DNA of 64,000 nt from Synergistaceae bacterium (GTDB lineage Bacteria > Synergistota > Synergistia > Synergistales > Aminobacteriaceae), in assembly GCA_018436595.1 (NCBI GenBank), contig JAHDLC010000007.1:62001-126000 (forward strand), given 5' to 3'. This document shows positions 1-8,591 of the stretch, one piece after another (within the stretch, counting starts at the first letter, position 1; every line of letters starts with the position of its first letter). Below the pieces are notes generated by a model that was not told the DNA's origin, ran no database searches, and saw nothing but the letters and a program-made list of their open reading frames with translations. The translations under genes and the position numbers were made by a program.

Positions 1-596
1 CCGAGATGCTGGAAAGCGTGAAAGAGGATATTATCCGCAGGTTTGCGGTCGACAGGGTGATGAAGGACGTGAAGGTCACTCCTGAAGATATCGCCGGGTA
101 CTATGAAAAGAACAGGGAGCATTTTGCCGTTCCCGAGAGCGTGAGAGCCTCCCACATTCTGGTGAGCGGCGACCAGGAGATGCAGAAGGTCATGGAAGAC
201 CTGAAAGCGGGAATGTCCTTCGAGGATGCGGCGAAGAAGCATTCCACCTGCGCGTCGAAGGAGCAGGGAGGCGACCTCGGATATTTCTCCAAAGGGGATA
301 TGGTGAAGGAATTCAATGATGCCGTATTCGCCATGAAGGTCGGAGAGGTCACGGCAGAACCGGTGAAAACCAAGTTCGGCCTTCACCTGATCAAGCTTGT
401 CGAGAAGAAGGAAGCCTCGGTCCGGCCTCTGGACGAGGTGAAGGAAGAGCTCAGGGAAGCCCTTGAAAACGACAAAAAGGCAAAGGTCTACCAGGACGAG
501 CTTTCCAGGCTGAGAGAGAAGTACAAGGTTGAGATCGTCGGAGAGAAAAAGGAAGAAAAGAAAGAGGAAGAAAAAGCGGGAGAAGCCGGAAAGTAG
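1..596 (+). CDS. PpiC-type peptidyl-prolyl isomerase (5' partial)
   Basis: This is the C-terminal part of a parvulin-type peptidyl-prolyl cis-trans isomerase of the SurA/PrsA kind, which helps exported proteins fold outside the cytoplasm. The reading frame is open to the window edge, so the ATG at position 6 is probably internal and the signal peptide lies upstream. The parvulin core is clear: SHILV, then FEDAAKKHSTC, GGDLGYFSKGDMVKEF and KTKFGLHLIKL. After the core come a helical tail (REALENDKKAKVYQDELSRLREKY) and a very Lys/Glu-rich end. A strong terminator follows at 619-663. The family assignment is firm; the exact subfamily is not, because the N-terminus is missing. Confidence 0.9.
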   Translation, partial: EMLESVKEDIIRRFAVDRVMKDVKVTPEDIAGYYEKNREHFAVPESVRASHILVSGDQEMQKVMEDLKAGMSFEDAAKKHSTCASKEQGGDLGYFSKGDMVKEFNDAVFAMKVGEVTAEPVKTKFGLHLIKLVEKKEASVRPLDEVKEELREALENDKKAKVYQDELSRLREKYKVEIVGEKKEEKKEEEKAGEAGK

Positions 597-618
597 GTAT
601 TGCTCCGGCTGAGGTAAA

Positions 619-663
619 GAGAAAGGGGGAGGGCCCGGTCCCGGGCCTTCCCCCTTTCTCTTT
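619..663. terminator. Bidirectional intrinsic terminator
   Basis: Two 20-base arms (619-638 and 641-660) pair with a single G-T wobble and a two-base loop, followed by TTT. The hairpin sits between the converging ppiC-type gene and the diguanylate cyclase gene, so it probably ends both transcripts. Confidence 0.85.
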
Positions 664-668
664 CGGTC

Positions 669-1895
669 TCAGGGCAGCCTGTCCCGGAAAGCGAACCTGT
701 TTTTGCCCTGGTCCTTGGCGGTGTACATTGCGACATCAGCGTGTTTCATAAGGTCCTGGACCGTGGTTCCGTCATCGGGGAACAGGCTGATTCCGATGCT
801 GGCGGTCACGGAAATCTCCTTCCCCTGGAGGAGCGCTTTTTTCGCCACCCTCCGGAGGATCCGTTCCGCGAGGCCGGCCACGGACTCCCGGGAAGGCGGG
901 GACGGTACGACGATGGTGAATTCATCCCCTCCCATGCGGGCCACCGTATCGCCTTCCCTTACCTCCAGCGTCAGCCTCCGGGCGATTTTCTGCAGCAGCC
1001 GGTCCCCCACGTCGTGGCCGAGGGTGTCATTGACGCCCTTGAATCCGTCCAGGTCCATGAAAAGCACGGCCACGGGCTCATTTCTGTCGAGGGTCTCCTG
1101 GAGGCGGGTGGAGAAGAGATCCCTGTTCGCGAGCCCGGTCAGGGCGTCGTGGTACGCCCTGTACCTCACTTCGGCTTCCATGCGCCGCCGTTCCTCTATC
1201 TCCTTCCGCAGCTCCTCGTTTGCCGTTTCCAGTTCCCTGGTCCGGATCTCGACTTCCCGTTCGAGGTTATCCCGGTAGATGGAGAGTTCCTCTTTCGATA
1301 TTTCGAGATGGTGCACTTTTTCCTGGAGGTTCATGTTCAGTTCGTCGATCCTTGCCCTGAGAAGAAGATTGTCCGCCAGCCCCGCTGCAGTGGTGAGGAC
1401 GATGGATAGAAAGTCCGGGAAGGATGGCTCGTAGTTTGTGTCCTCGGCGTTGTTTCCGAGTACGGCGAGAAACAGCCCGAGGATCTTCGAAGGGGACGAC
1501 AGCGAATGGAGGAAAAGTTTTCCCTGTCCATCGGACCGGGAGACAAGAATGGGTCTTTTTCTTCTGAGAGTCCAGGCCACCGTCCGGTCCTCGATAAGGG
1601 GAACAAGCTCCCGCTCCAGGATTTTCTCTTCCCCCGGAGGATCGGAGAAAGCGGGGTAGAGCGCTCCGTCCTCTTCTCCCGCCAGAAAAAAGGCCAGCGG
1701 ACCGAACCGTTCCATGGACCGCAGTTTTGATGCCGTCTCCCGGAAGATTTCCTGGAGGGAATCGAGTCCCGTGAGCGACGCCGTGAAAGCGTTGAGGTCA
1801 AGGGCCGTTTCAAAGGCGCGGAGTGCCGCCTGCCTTTCCAGTGAAAGAAAGGACACCCGTTCTTCAAGAAGCATAATCGTCCGGTCTTTATCCAT
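669..1895 (-). CDS. Diguanylate cyclase with GAF-like sensor and GGDEF domain
   Basis: The protein (408 aa) should make cyclic di-GMP from two GTP. Residues about 1-190 look like a GAF-type sensor. Residues about 190-240 form a coiled coil (REVEIRTRELETANEELRKEIEERRR) that would couple sensing to dimerisation. The GGDEF domain fills the C-terminus. The active-site motif GGDEF is intact at residues 322-326, and the inhibitory RxxD site (REGD, residues 313-316) lies the canonical five residues before it, so product inhibition is expected. There are no membrane segments, so it acts in the cytosol. The gene is monocistronic and converges on the PpiC gene. The signal sensed by the GAF-like region cannot be told from sequence. 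Confidence 0.92.
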   Translation of the reverse strand: MDKDRTIMLLEERVSFLSLERQAALRAFETALDLNAFTASLTGLDSLQEIFRETASKLRSMERFGPLAFFLAGEEDGALYPAFSDPPGEEKILERELVPLIEDRTVAWTLRRKRPILVSRSDGQGKLFLHSLSSPSKILGLFLAVLGNNAEDTNYEPSFPDFLSIVLTTAAGLADNLLLRARIDELNMNLQEKVHHLEISKEELSIYRDNLEREVEIRTRELETANEELRKEIEERRRMEAEVRYRAYHDALTGLANRDLFSTRLQETLDRNEPVAVLFMDLDGFKGVNDTLGHDVGDRLLQKIARRLTLEVREGDTVARMGGDEFTIVVPSPPSRESVAGLAERILRRVAKKALLQGKEISVTASIGISLFPDDGTTVQDLMKHADVAMYTAKDQGKNRFAFRDRLP

Positions 1896-2081
1896 TGTGC
1901 ATCATCACACCTCTCGGGGGTGAGTGTCTGTCGCAGGTTGAAAAAAACGGTTCCATTATACGATGGCGCAATCCTTTCCGTACCGGAACCCTTTTTCTTT
2001 TTTCGCTCTATGGTAGGATAATATGGATGTTTTGCAAGGAGGTTTTTCGATGAAGACAACATTTTGTTCCGGACGGATTTC

Positions 2082-2600
2082 ATGGATCCGGTAGGGCTCA
2101 TTCTCATTTTCTGCGCCAGGATAGTGGATGTGAGCTGCGGCACGGTCAGGATCCTGTTTCTTGTCAGGGGGAAGAGAGCCCTCGCTGCCGCCATCGGTTT
2201 CGTGGAAGTGATGGTGTACCTGACGGCCCTTGGGCATATCATGGGGGGCGGAAGGGAAATGAATCTTCTCCAGATGGTGGTCTACTGCGCGGGGTTCTCG
2301 TCGGGCAATTTTATCGGGTCCCTTCTGGAGGAACGTCTCCTGAATGCCTACGTGCTCCTTGAACTGATCATGGACAGGAATCCGGAGACGCAGGAAATGA
2401 TAGACAACATCCGGCAGGACGGCTATGGGGCCACGGTGCTGTACGGCCGGGGCAGGAGCGGCGTGAGGACGATCATCAAGATAATCTGCAGGCGGAGCGA
2501 CATCCCCGTCATAACGGCTCACACGAAAAACAGGGGTTTCATCTGCATTACCGATGTCAAGGGATGTACGGGCGGATATTTTCGGCTGCAGCGGAAGTGA
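2082..2600 (+). CDS. UPF0316 / DUF2179 family membrane protein
   Basis: This is a small integral membrane protein of the UPF0316 family (DUF5698 plus DUF2179), whose function is not established. The first ~100 residues hold hydrophobic helices with family features (ARIVDVSCGTVRILFLVRGKR, then GFVEVMVYL). The last ~70 residues are the soluble DUF2179-like part. I place the start at ATG 2082 (MDPVGLI) because relatives begin here; a TTG at 2064 is an in-frame alternative. The strongest Shine-Dalgarno (AAGGAGG, 2036-2042) is instead spaced for an out-of-frame ATG at 2050 that makes only 14 codons. The gene leads a plus-strand run that continues into the PAS/GGDEF gene 38 bases later. Confidence 0.8.
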   Translation: MDPVGLILIFCARIVDVSCGTVRILFLVRGKRALAAAIGFVEVMVYLTALGHIMGGGREMNLLQMVVYCAGFSSGNFIGSLLEERLLNAYVLLELIMDRNPETQEMIDNIRQDGYGATVLYGRGRSGVRTIIKIICRRSDIPVITAHTKNRGFICITDVKGCTGGYFRLQRK

Positions 2601-2638
2601 TTTCATGGAGCATTTTTGGAAGGAAGGGGTAAACCCCG

Positions 2639-4408
2639 ATGAGCGAGAGTTTCGATAAGCCCCTCGGCAATGAAGGAACCGATTCAGTCAATTTTATGAT
2701 CCAGAAGACAATCAGGCTGGAGAAAGAAGCCGCACGGTGGAAACGGGAGGAGACTGCTCTCCGGGATATGGAGCGCCGGTACCTCGCTCTTTCGGAAAAC
2801 CCGGTTTTCCTTCTGGCGATTCTCTCGGGGGGAAGGGTGACGTACCTCAACGGGAGGGCAGAAGCGTTCTTCGGCTTCCCTCTCCGGGAGCGGCCAAGAT
2901 TTCTCCTGACGGACTACGTGGCGCCGGGGTATTGCGTCGAGGTTGAAAAATTGCTGGAGCAGGCCGGCGGGGATGAACTCTGGGAAAGACGGTTTTCCTT
3001 TCCTGTGCTGACGGAGGGTGGGGCGGAACGGTGGCTCGACATGGCCGTCACTCCGGTAGAGTACCGGGGAGAACCCTCCATGCTCGCCGTGGGGTATGAA
3101 ATCCCGGCGCCGTCGGAGAATGAGCCGGTGGCGGAAACGAAAATCCCGGCCGGATTCTCCTGTTCCGCCGATAATCTCCTGGCGGCCGTTACCGACAGGG
3201 ACTGTATCCTCCAGTTCATGACCGAGGGCTTCAGGAGAGAGGCGGCTCCCATGTGGAACGCTCCTCCCGAAACGGGGCTGTCCATGCTGGAACTTCTTCC
3301 CGAAGGAGACAGGGGACTTCCCTTCCGGCTCGCCGTGGAAAAAGCGCTCTCCGGAGAAGGGGCCGAGATAGGCCAGGAGGCGGGGGACAGGTTTTTTTCC
3401 ATCTCCTTCGCACCGGTTTTTTCTCCCGACGGACAGGTATCGGGCGTTTCCCTGGTGCTGTGCGAGAAGACGGGGCAGCGGGCCGCGGAGCGGAAAGTCC
3501 GGGCCGAGGAGGAAAAATTCCGCAGGCTGTTCTCCCTGGTGTCCGACCTTGGCATTATCGTAACCAGGGACGAAGGGCGGATCATCGAATGCAACCGGGC
3601 TTTTCATGAAAAAGTTTTTCCTTCCGGCGAAAGGGCTGAAGGAAAAACCCTTGAGGAATTGGGACTTCTCCCTTACGGGGCACTGAAAAACACCCTGTAT
3701 TCAGGAATCGGGGAAAAGGGTTCCGTCCGGGAGTTGAAGCAGTCCATCACGCTTCCATCCGGCGAAGACCTGCCCGTCCTTCTTTCCGCTATTCCCCTCG
3801 AGCGCGGGGGCAGGCAGGTCCTTCTCCTGTCCCTTCGGGAGACGGTCGTTCCGGCAGTCCAGGCTCCGTCGGCCGAAGCCGCCCCGGATCCGTCCGGGGA
3901 GAAGGCTCCTCAGGAGAGGAGCAGGGGTATCGACGAGCTCCTCGGTATACCCGACAGGGAGGGGTTCGGCAGGCTTTTGTCCACCGAGATGGAGAGGGCC
4001 GGCAGATACCGGGGAAGCCTTTCCGTCATCCTGATGGATATCGACGGTTTCAGGGAACTGATGGAGCAGGCGGGGGAAGATGGGGGAAAAAAGTTCCTCA
4101 GGGACTTCTTCACTGCTGTCAAAAGCCGAATCCGCCCGACTGATTTCCTCGCCCGTCTCGGCGGCGGAGAATTCGCCGTCCTGACGCCTATGAGCGGCTA
4201 CCTTGCCCACCAGATGGCTGACAAGATTCGGGACATGGTCTGTCATTCCCATTTCTTCCCGGGGCGCGGGGTCTTCTGCAGCTTCGGAGTGTGTGAATAC
4301 CGCAGGGAAATGTCCAATGACGAATTTTTGAAACGGGCGGGAATCGCCCTGAGGGAAGCGAAGAGGGCGGGAGGCAACCGGGCCGTTCTCGCACCGCCCA
4401 TCCCCTGA
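2639..4408 (+). CDS. PAS-domain protein with degenerate GGDEF (GGGEF) domain
   Basis: This 589-aa cytosolic signalling protein has a short coiled coil, two or three PAS-like regions (about residues 40-150, 180-290 and 295-400), a linker rich in Ala and Pro, and a C-terminal GGDEF fold (about 430-589; ILMDIDGFRELMEQAG is the helix-strand before the active loop). The signature reads GGGEF at residues 508-512. The third position, normally Asp or Glu and needed for metal binding and catalysis, is Gly, so cyclase activity is unlikely. The inhibitory-site motif RxxD (RPTD, 499-502) is kept at the right spacing, so the domain could still bind c-di-GMP as a receptor. The start ATG follows GGAAGGGG by eight bases. 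The deoxynucleoside kinase gene follows directly. Confidence 0.85.
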   Translation: MSESFDKPLGNEGTDSVNFMIQKTIRLEKEAARWKREETALRDMERRYLALSENPVFLLAILSGGRVTYLNGRAEAFFGFPLRERPRFLLTDYVAPGYCVEVEKLLEQAGGDELWERRFSFPVLTEGGAERWLDMAVTPVEYRGEPSMLAVGYEIPAPSENEPVAETKIPAGFSCSADNLLAAVTDRDCILQFMTEGFRREAAPMWNAPPETGLSMLELLPEGDRGLPFRLAVEKALSGEGAEIGQEAGDRFFSISFAPVFSPDGQVSGVSLVLCEKTGQRAAERKVRAEEEKFRRLFSLVSDLGIIVTRDEGRIIECNRAFHEKVFPSGERAEGKTLEELGLLPYGALKNTLYSGIGEKGSVRELKQSITLPSGEDLPVLLSAIPLERGGRQVLLLSLRETVVPAVQAPSAEAAPDPSGEKAPQERSRGIDELLGIPDREGFGRLLSTEMERAGRYRGSLSVILMDIDGFRELMEQAGEDGGKKFLRDFFTAVKSRIRPTDFLARLGGGEFAVLTPMSGYLAHQMADKIRDMVCHSHFFPGRGVFCSFGVCEYRREMSNDEFLKRAGIALREAKRAGGNRAVLAPPIP

Positions 4409-4409
4409 G

Positions 4410-5087
4410 GTGAGCGATATGGGACGGGTTCAGGTCATTGTCGAAGGAATGACGGCAAGCGGGAAGTCCACCGTGGTGAAGCTGCTGTCCGAGCGTCTCG
4501 GCCTGCAGGTTATGCCCGAGGAATTCCGGGACCAGTACGATCTTCTCCGGAGATTCCACCACGAGCGGCGGTGGGCGTTTCCCATGCAGCTGAATTTCCT
4601 GGTCACAAGGTTTGCCCAGTATCTCTGCGCCTCCGAGTCCGAGAACTACATTCTTGACAGGAGCGTCTTCGGCGACAAAATATACGCTTCGCTGTACTAC
4701 CGGCTGGGATACTTCCGGGACAGCCAGTTCGGCACGTATCTCATGCTCTATGATTCACTGCTGAAGCACCTTGCCATGCCCCGGCTCATGATTGTGCTGT
4801 CCTGTCCCTTCGAAGAGATCATGCGCCGGATACGGGCCAGGGGCCGGGAGGACGAACTTGCCGCAGGGGAACCCTACTGGAAGTCCCTCTACGATGCCTA
4901 TTCTTCCTTCCGGGAGTTCGTCCGCTCCGAGACGGGGCTGTCCAACGGCGGGCTTATGACCCTGGATCTCTCCGACCCGGCGTTTATCCATACTCCCTCG
5001 AGAGTCGAGAGCTTTGTGGCTGAAGTGAAAGAACGGCTGGGACCGGAAGGTCCGCCGCCCGGAAAGAAACGAAATGCAGAGGAGTGA
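4410..5087 (+). CDS. Deoxynucleoside kinase
   Basis: This 225-aa protein belongs to the deoxynucleoside kinase family (dGK/dAK/dCK type), which phosphorylates salvaged deoxynucleosides with ATP. The P-loop is GMTASGKST near residue 13. The family DRS motif appears as ILDRSVFGDKIYA. A LID-like stretch of Arg residues (IMRRIRARGREDE) follows the strand LMIVLSC. The GTG start lies one base after the PAS gene's stop; an ATG at 4419 is equally possible. The gene sits in a tight run with the genes on either side, suggesting co-transcription. Which deoxynucleoside it prefers cannot be read from sequence. Confidence 0.88.
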   Translation: MSDMGRVQVIVEGMTASGKSTVVKLLSERLGLQVMPEEFRDQYDLLRRFHHERRWAFPMQLNFLVTRFAQYLCASESENYILDRSVFGDKIYASLYYRLGYFRDSQFGTYLMLYDSLLKHLAMPRLMIVLSCPFEEIMRRIRARGREDELAAGEPYWKSLYDAYSSFREFVRSETGLSNGGLMTLDLSDPAFIHTPSRVESFVAEVKERLGPEGPPPGKKRNAEE

Positions 5088-5096
5088 GGATCGGCC

Positions 5097-5450
5097 GTGG
5101 CACTGAAAATCTGCGAGCATTGCACGAAGGCCTATCTTGACGGGGGAGAGCAAGAGAAGACGCCTCTCTGCCCTGAATGCGCGGAGTACCTGGAAGAGCT
5201 TTACAGGCAGGCATGGACCTGGCTTCGGGATCACTCTTCCGCCGACGGCAGGCTCAGGAAGGTAACCTCCGCCCGGCTTGCAGAGGAACTCGGCGTGGAT
5301 GTGAGAAGCATTGAAGTCTTGGTGAAGATGGACCGCATCCAGACATCAGCCTCTTCGGCAAAAAAGGTATCCGGAAAAGATCTGGAGACACTGAAAGCGC
5401 TGAAGCGGGGCCTGTCCGGCAGCGGCAGGCAGCGGAGAGAGCGCCGCTAG
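5097..5450 (+). CDS. YvyF-like zinc-ribbon protein
   Basis: This 117-aa protein resembles the flagellar-operon protein YvyF of Bacillota. An N-terminal zinc ribbon (CEHC near residue 6, CPEC near residue 26) is followed by a helix and a small winged or helix-turn-helix-like segment (TSARLAEELGVDVRSIEVLVKMDRIQ). The basic tail ends in RQRRERR. The start is GTG, nine bases after the kinase gene. YvyF proteins accompany flagellar regulators, but the only other flagellar-type gene here is flaG, 41 kb away, so the role is uncertain. It could be a nucleic-acid-binding adaptor. Confidence 0.6.
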   Translation: MALKICEHCTKAYLDGGEQEKTPLCPECAEYLEELYRQAWTWLRDHSSADGRLRKVTSARLAEELGVDVRSIEVLVKMDRIQTSASSAKKVSGKDLETLKALKRGLSGSGRQRRERR

Positions 5451-5518
5451 CGGCGGTGAAATCCGCATACGACCAGACGGGGAGGGAACAATCGCGCCCT
5501 TTGGGGTGCGGACTACTC

Positions 5519-6895
5519 ATGATATATGACGCCATTATCGTCGGATCCGGCCCTGCCGGAGTTTTCGCCGCCATGGAGCTTGTGCGGCACGGAAAAAAAG
5601 TCCTGATCGTGGACAAAGGACGGGTAATCCGGGAGCGGAAGTGCCCCATCGTTGAGGGGAAGAGCAAGACCTGCCTCAACTGCGAATCCTGCAGCATCGT
5701 GTCGGGCTGGGGCGGCGCCGGCGCTGCGTCGGACGGAAAGCTGACCCTGACCACGGGATTCGGCGGCAACCTCGAGGAAAACATCGGCGAGGAGGCTCTT
5801 CTCGACATGATCTCCTACGTGGACAAGACTTTTGTCGAATACGGCGCCGACAACAACTCCTACGAGCCGTCGGGGGCCGTGGTGAAGGACACCATACGAA
5901 AGGCCTCCAGCGTTGGGCTCAAGATCCTTCCCGCCCGCATCCGCCATATAGGCACCGACGCCTCCCGGGAAGTGCTCAACAACATGTACGAGGACCTGGT
6001 GCAGAAGTGCGACATCCTCATGAACACCTTCGTGGAGGATATCCTCGTCGAGAACGGGCGGGCCGTGGGCATCCTCCTCGCCGACGGGACCGAGCGCCGG
6101 GGAGAGTACGTCATCGCGGCCCCGGGCAGGGAAGGCGCGTCCTGGCTCGCCGGACTGGTGGAAAAGCTCAACATACCCATAGCCTCCATGCCCGTGGATA
6201 TCGGTGTCAGGGTGGAAGTGCCCGACAGCGTCTGCGAGGACCTGACCCAGCATTTTTACGAGGTGAAATGCCTCTACAACACCCCCACCTTCGACGACCG
6301 GTGCCGCACCTTCTGCATGAACCCGTCGGGTTTCGTGGTGTACGAGTACAACAAGTCCCACGACCTGGTGACGGTGAACGGCCACAGCCTGAAAAACGTG
6401 AAGTCCAGGAACACAAACTTCGCCATCCTCGTGACGAAGAACTTCACCCAGCCCTTCAACGATCCCATAGGCTACGCCACTCACGTGGCGAAGCTGGCGA
6501 ACATGCTCGCCGGGGGAGGCATCCTCCTCCAGCGGCTGGGAGACCTGCGGGACGGCAGGCGGTCCACCCAGTCGAGGATCGACAGAGGAATGATCACCCC
6601 CACGGCGAACGCCCAGCCGGGCGACCTGAGCCTTGTCCTCCCCCACCGGTATCTCACGGACATCGTGGAGTTCCTGGATGCCCTGAACATGATCATGCCG
6701 GGGGTCAACCAGAACGACACGCTGCTCTACGGCGTGGAGATCAAGCTGTATTCCCTGCGGCTGGAGCTTCGGAAGAACCTCCAGGTTCCCGTCATCGAGA
6801 GGCTGTTCATGGCGGGAGACGGTGCCGGGGTGAGCCGGGGAATCATCCAGGCCGCGGCCAGCGGCGTGGTGGCTGCCCGGGCTATTCTCGGCTGA
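5519..6895 (+). CDS. FAD-dependent oxidoreductase (COG2509-type)
   Basis: This protein of about 458 residues belongs to the uncharacterised FAD-dependent dehydrogenase group COG2509. The N-terminal Rossmann motif is IYDAIIVGSGPAGVFAA, followed by an FAD-contact segment ending VLIVDKG. A Cys-rich stretch (CPIVEGKSKTCLNCESCSIV) and a Gly/Ala-rich loop (GWGGAGAASDG) come next. The C-terminal FAD signature is LFMAGDGAGVSRGI. I chose ATG 5519 because the dinucleotide-binding motif starts right after it; a GTG at 5456 would add 21 unlike residues. The Cys cluster could hold a metal or serve as a redox disulfide, but this is inference. The substrate is unknown. Confidence 0.82.
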   Translation: MIYDAIIVGSGPAGVFAAMELVRHGKKVLIVDKGRVIRERKCPIVEGKSKTCLNCESCSIVSGWGGAGAASDGKLTLTTGFGGNLEENIGEEALLDMISYVDKTFVEYGADNNSYEPSGAVVKDTIRKASSVGLKILPARIRHIGTDASREVLNNMYEDLVQKCDILMNTFVEDILVENGRAVGILLADGTERRGEYVIAAPGREGASWLAGLVEKLNIPIASMPVDIGVRVEVPDSVCEDLTQHFYEVKCLYNTPTFDDRCRTFCMNPSGFVVYEYNKSHDLVTVNGHSLKNVKSRNTNFAILVTKNFTQPFNDPIGYATHVAKLANMLAGGGILLQRLGDLRDGRRSTQSRIDRGMITPTANAQPGDLSLVLPHRYLTDIVEFLDALNMIMPGVNQNDTLLYGVEIKLYSLRLELRKNLQVPVIERLFMAGDGAGVSRGIIQAAASGVVAARAILG

Positions 6896-6915
6896 CGGGG
6901 TGGAGATGACGGAAG

Positions 6916-7410
6916 ATGAAGAAAGGTCTGTGTGCGGCGGCACTGCTCTTCGTGCTGCTGTTTGCGGGGCGGCTGTGCGGCGCCCCGACGGTGGAAAGGC
7001 TCACAAAGGCCCTTCCCCGGTTCGAAGGCTGGAAGATGGAGACACCCTTTTCCATGCCCGAGGACGGTTTCGTCACAGTGGGTGCCGATTATTACCAGGG
7101 AGACCGGTTTTTTCAGTTCATGGTGATTTCCGGCCCTGAAGCTCCGTCCGCCGGTCCCCTTCCGGAAGAGCTGGAGCAGGACAGGGCGGCGGGCAGGGCC
7201 GAAACGGAGGAGGCGGTGTTTTCCTTCCTGACCCTTGGAGGATTCCCCGCCGTGAAGGTGGAACTGAAGGACGAAAGCGGCGCTACGATCTGGGTCGACC
7301 TGGACGGGAAGGGATGGCTTCTTCTCGGGGGAGACGGAATGACGGGAGCTGAAATCGAAAAGCTCCTCGGAAAGGTGAACCTGAAGGGGTTCGCCGGATT
7401 GGTGCGGTAA
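6916..7410 (+). CDS. Secreted hypothetical protein
   Basis: I do not recognise this 164-aa protein. It starts with a typical signal peptide (Lys-Lys, hydrophobic LCAAALLFVLLFAG, cleavage near LCGA-PT). The mature part has alternating strands (FFQFMVISG, VFSFLTLGGFPAVKVEL, TIWVDLDGKGWLLLGG) that suggest a small beta-rich exported domain. It lies between the FAD enzyme gene and truD, with only two bases before truD, so the three are probably co-transcribed. No catalytic motif is visible. Confidence 0.7.
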   Translation: MKKGLCAAALLFVLLFAGRLCGAPTVERLTKALPRFEGWKMETPFSMPEDGFVTVGADYYQGDRFFQFMVISGPEAPSAGPLPEELEQDRAAGRAETEEAVFSFLTLGGFPAVKVELKDESGATIWVDLDGKGWLLLGGDGMTGAEIEKLLGKVNLKGFAGLVR

Positions 7411-7412
7411 AT

Positions 7413-8591
7413 ATGCGCATAAAAACAAAGACAGATGATTTCTGTGTTGAGGAAGTGCTCCACTTCGCCCCTGCGAAAAAAGAACTGCCCTTCAGGCTGT
7501 TCCTGCTTGAAAAGGAGGGATGGAACACCTCCGATGCCATCCGGGAGGCGGCAGTCCGGAAAAAGGTACCCCTGGGCAATATCCGGTCTCTCGGCAGAAA
7601 AGACCGTCACGCCAGGACGGTGCAGTATCTCTCCGTCCCTGCGGAGTTCGACCTCGCCTGCGAGGGGGAGGGCTTTTCCGTCAGGAGCGCCGGGTACAGC
7701 CTGAAGCAGCTCGAACCTGCGGTACTGAAGGGAAACCGTTTTTCTCTCGTACTCCGTGACATGGACGGCCGTGAAGCGGAAAGGACGGAAATCCGCCTGG
7801 AGCGGATAGCCCGAAGGGGATTCGCCAATTATTTCGATGACCAGCGGTTCGGCAACGTGGGAAGCAAGGGTGAGTTCTTCGCCGAGATGCTGGTGAAGAG
7901 ACGGTTTGACGCCGCCCTGAGGAAATATTTCTCATTCTGCCACCCCGAGGCTCCGGGCTACCTGAAAAAACGGAAAGCTCTGCTCGCCGAGAAATGGGGA
8001 CAATGGGACGCGATGGAGCCTCTCTGCACGGAGCCGCTGCTGAAAAAGATGCTGTCTCTTCTGAAGAAAAAGGGACGGGACGGGGTGCTTGCCTGTCTCA
8101 GGCTCATTCCTGCCGAAGAGATGGGGATGTTCTTCTCGGCCTATACCAGTTTTCTCTGGAACGAAACCCTCTCCCGCTTTCTCCGGGGGGAGGACGGGGA
8201 GCTTTTCCCCGTGGAGCTCAGGACAGGCCCGGTATTCCAGTACGCGGAACTCCCCGGGGATCTCCTGCAGAGGCTCGAGGCAGAGCCCCTTCCTGTTGCC
8301 GGACCCGATATGCCGGCCCTTTCCCCTGATTTTGACGGCGTGTTCTCCCGGCTGCTTGCGGAACGGGGCGTCCGGCTGTCGAAATTCCGGCTGAAAGAGA
8401 TTTCCCAGGCTTATTTCGCTTCCTTCCCGAGGCAGTGCGCCGTCCTGCCGGAGGACATGGAATGGAAAAGGGAAGAGGACGGCCTCTTCCCCGGAAAAGT
8501 CGCTCTTCGGCTTCGGTTCTTCCTGCCGCGGGGGAGCTACGCAACCATGCTGCTGAAGTCGGCGGGGAAGGTTCAGGAGCCCCGGACGTAG
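7413..8591 (+). CDS. truD: tRNA pseudouridine synthase D
   Basis: TruD converts uridine 13 of certain tRNAs to pseudouridine. The family motif is clear as IRSLGRKDRHARTVQYLSV, with the catalytic Asp at residue 64. The segment RRGFANYFDDQRFG is the second family hallmark, and the TruD insertion follows it. The length of 392 aa is normal for the family. The start ATG comes two bases after the previous stop, with no strong Shine-Dalgarno, consistent with translational coupling. Its 3' end overlaps the converging DUF2993 gene by 19 bases. Confidence 0.93.
   Translation: MRIKTKTDDFCVEEVLHFAPAKKELPFRLFLLEKEGWNTSDAIREAAVRKKVPLGNIRSLGRKDRHARTVQYLSVPAEFDLACEGEGFSVRSAGYSLKQLEPAVLKGNRFSLVLRDMDGREAERTEIRLERIARRGFANYFDDQRFGNVGSKGEFFAEMLVKRRFDAALRKYFSFCHPEAPGYLKKRKALLAEKWGQWDAMEPLCTEPLLKKMLSLLKKKGRDGVLACLRLIPAEEMGMFFSAYTSFLWNETLSRFLRGEDGELFPVELRTGPVFQYAELPGDLLQRLEAEPLPVAGPDMPALSPDFDGVFSRLLAERGVRLSKFRLKEISQAYFASFPRQCAVLPEDMEWKREEDGLFPGKVALRLRFFLPRGSYATMLLKSAGKVQEPRT

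Noticed and set aside
669-2242. Additional plus- and minus-strand frames over the diguanylate cyclase gene
   Set aside because: Only the 669-1895 minus-strand frame contains GGDEF, RxxD and coiled-coil features; the others are shadows.
4188-4562. A 124-codon minus-strand frame across the PAS/kinase junction
   Set aside because: It overlaps two genes with intact motifs and has no ribosome site.
5513-6943. A 476-codon open frame opposite the FAD oxidoreductase gene
   Set aside because: The plus strand has complete FAD motifs; the antisense product is low-complexity and has no ribosome site.
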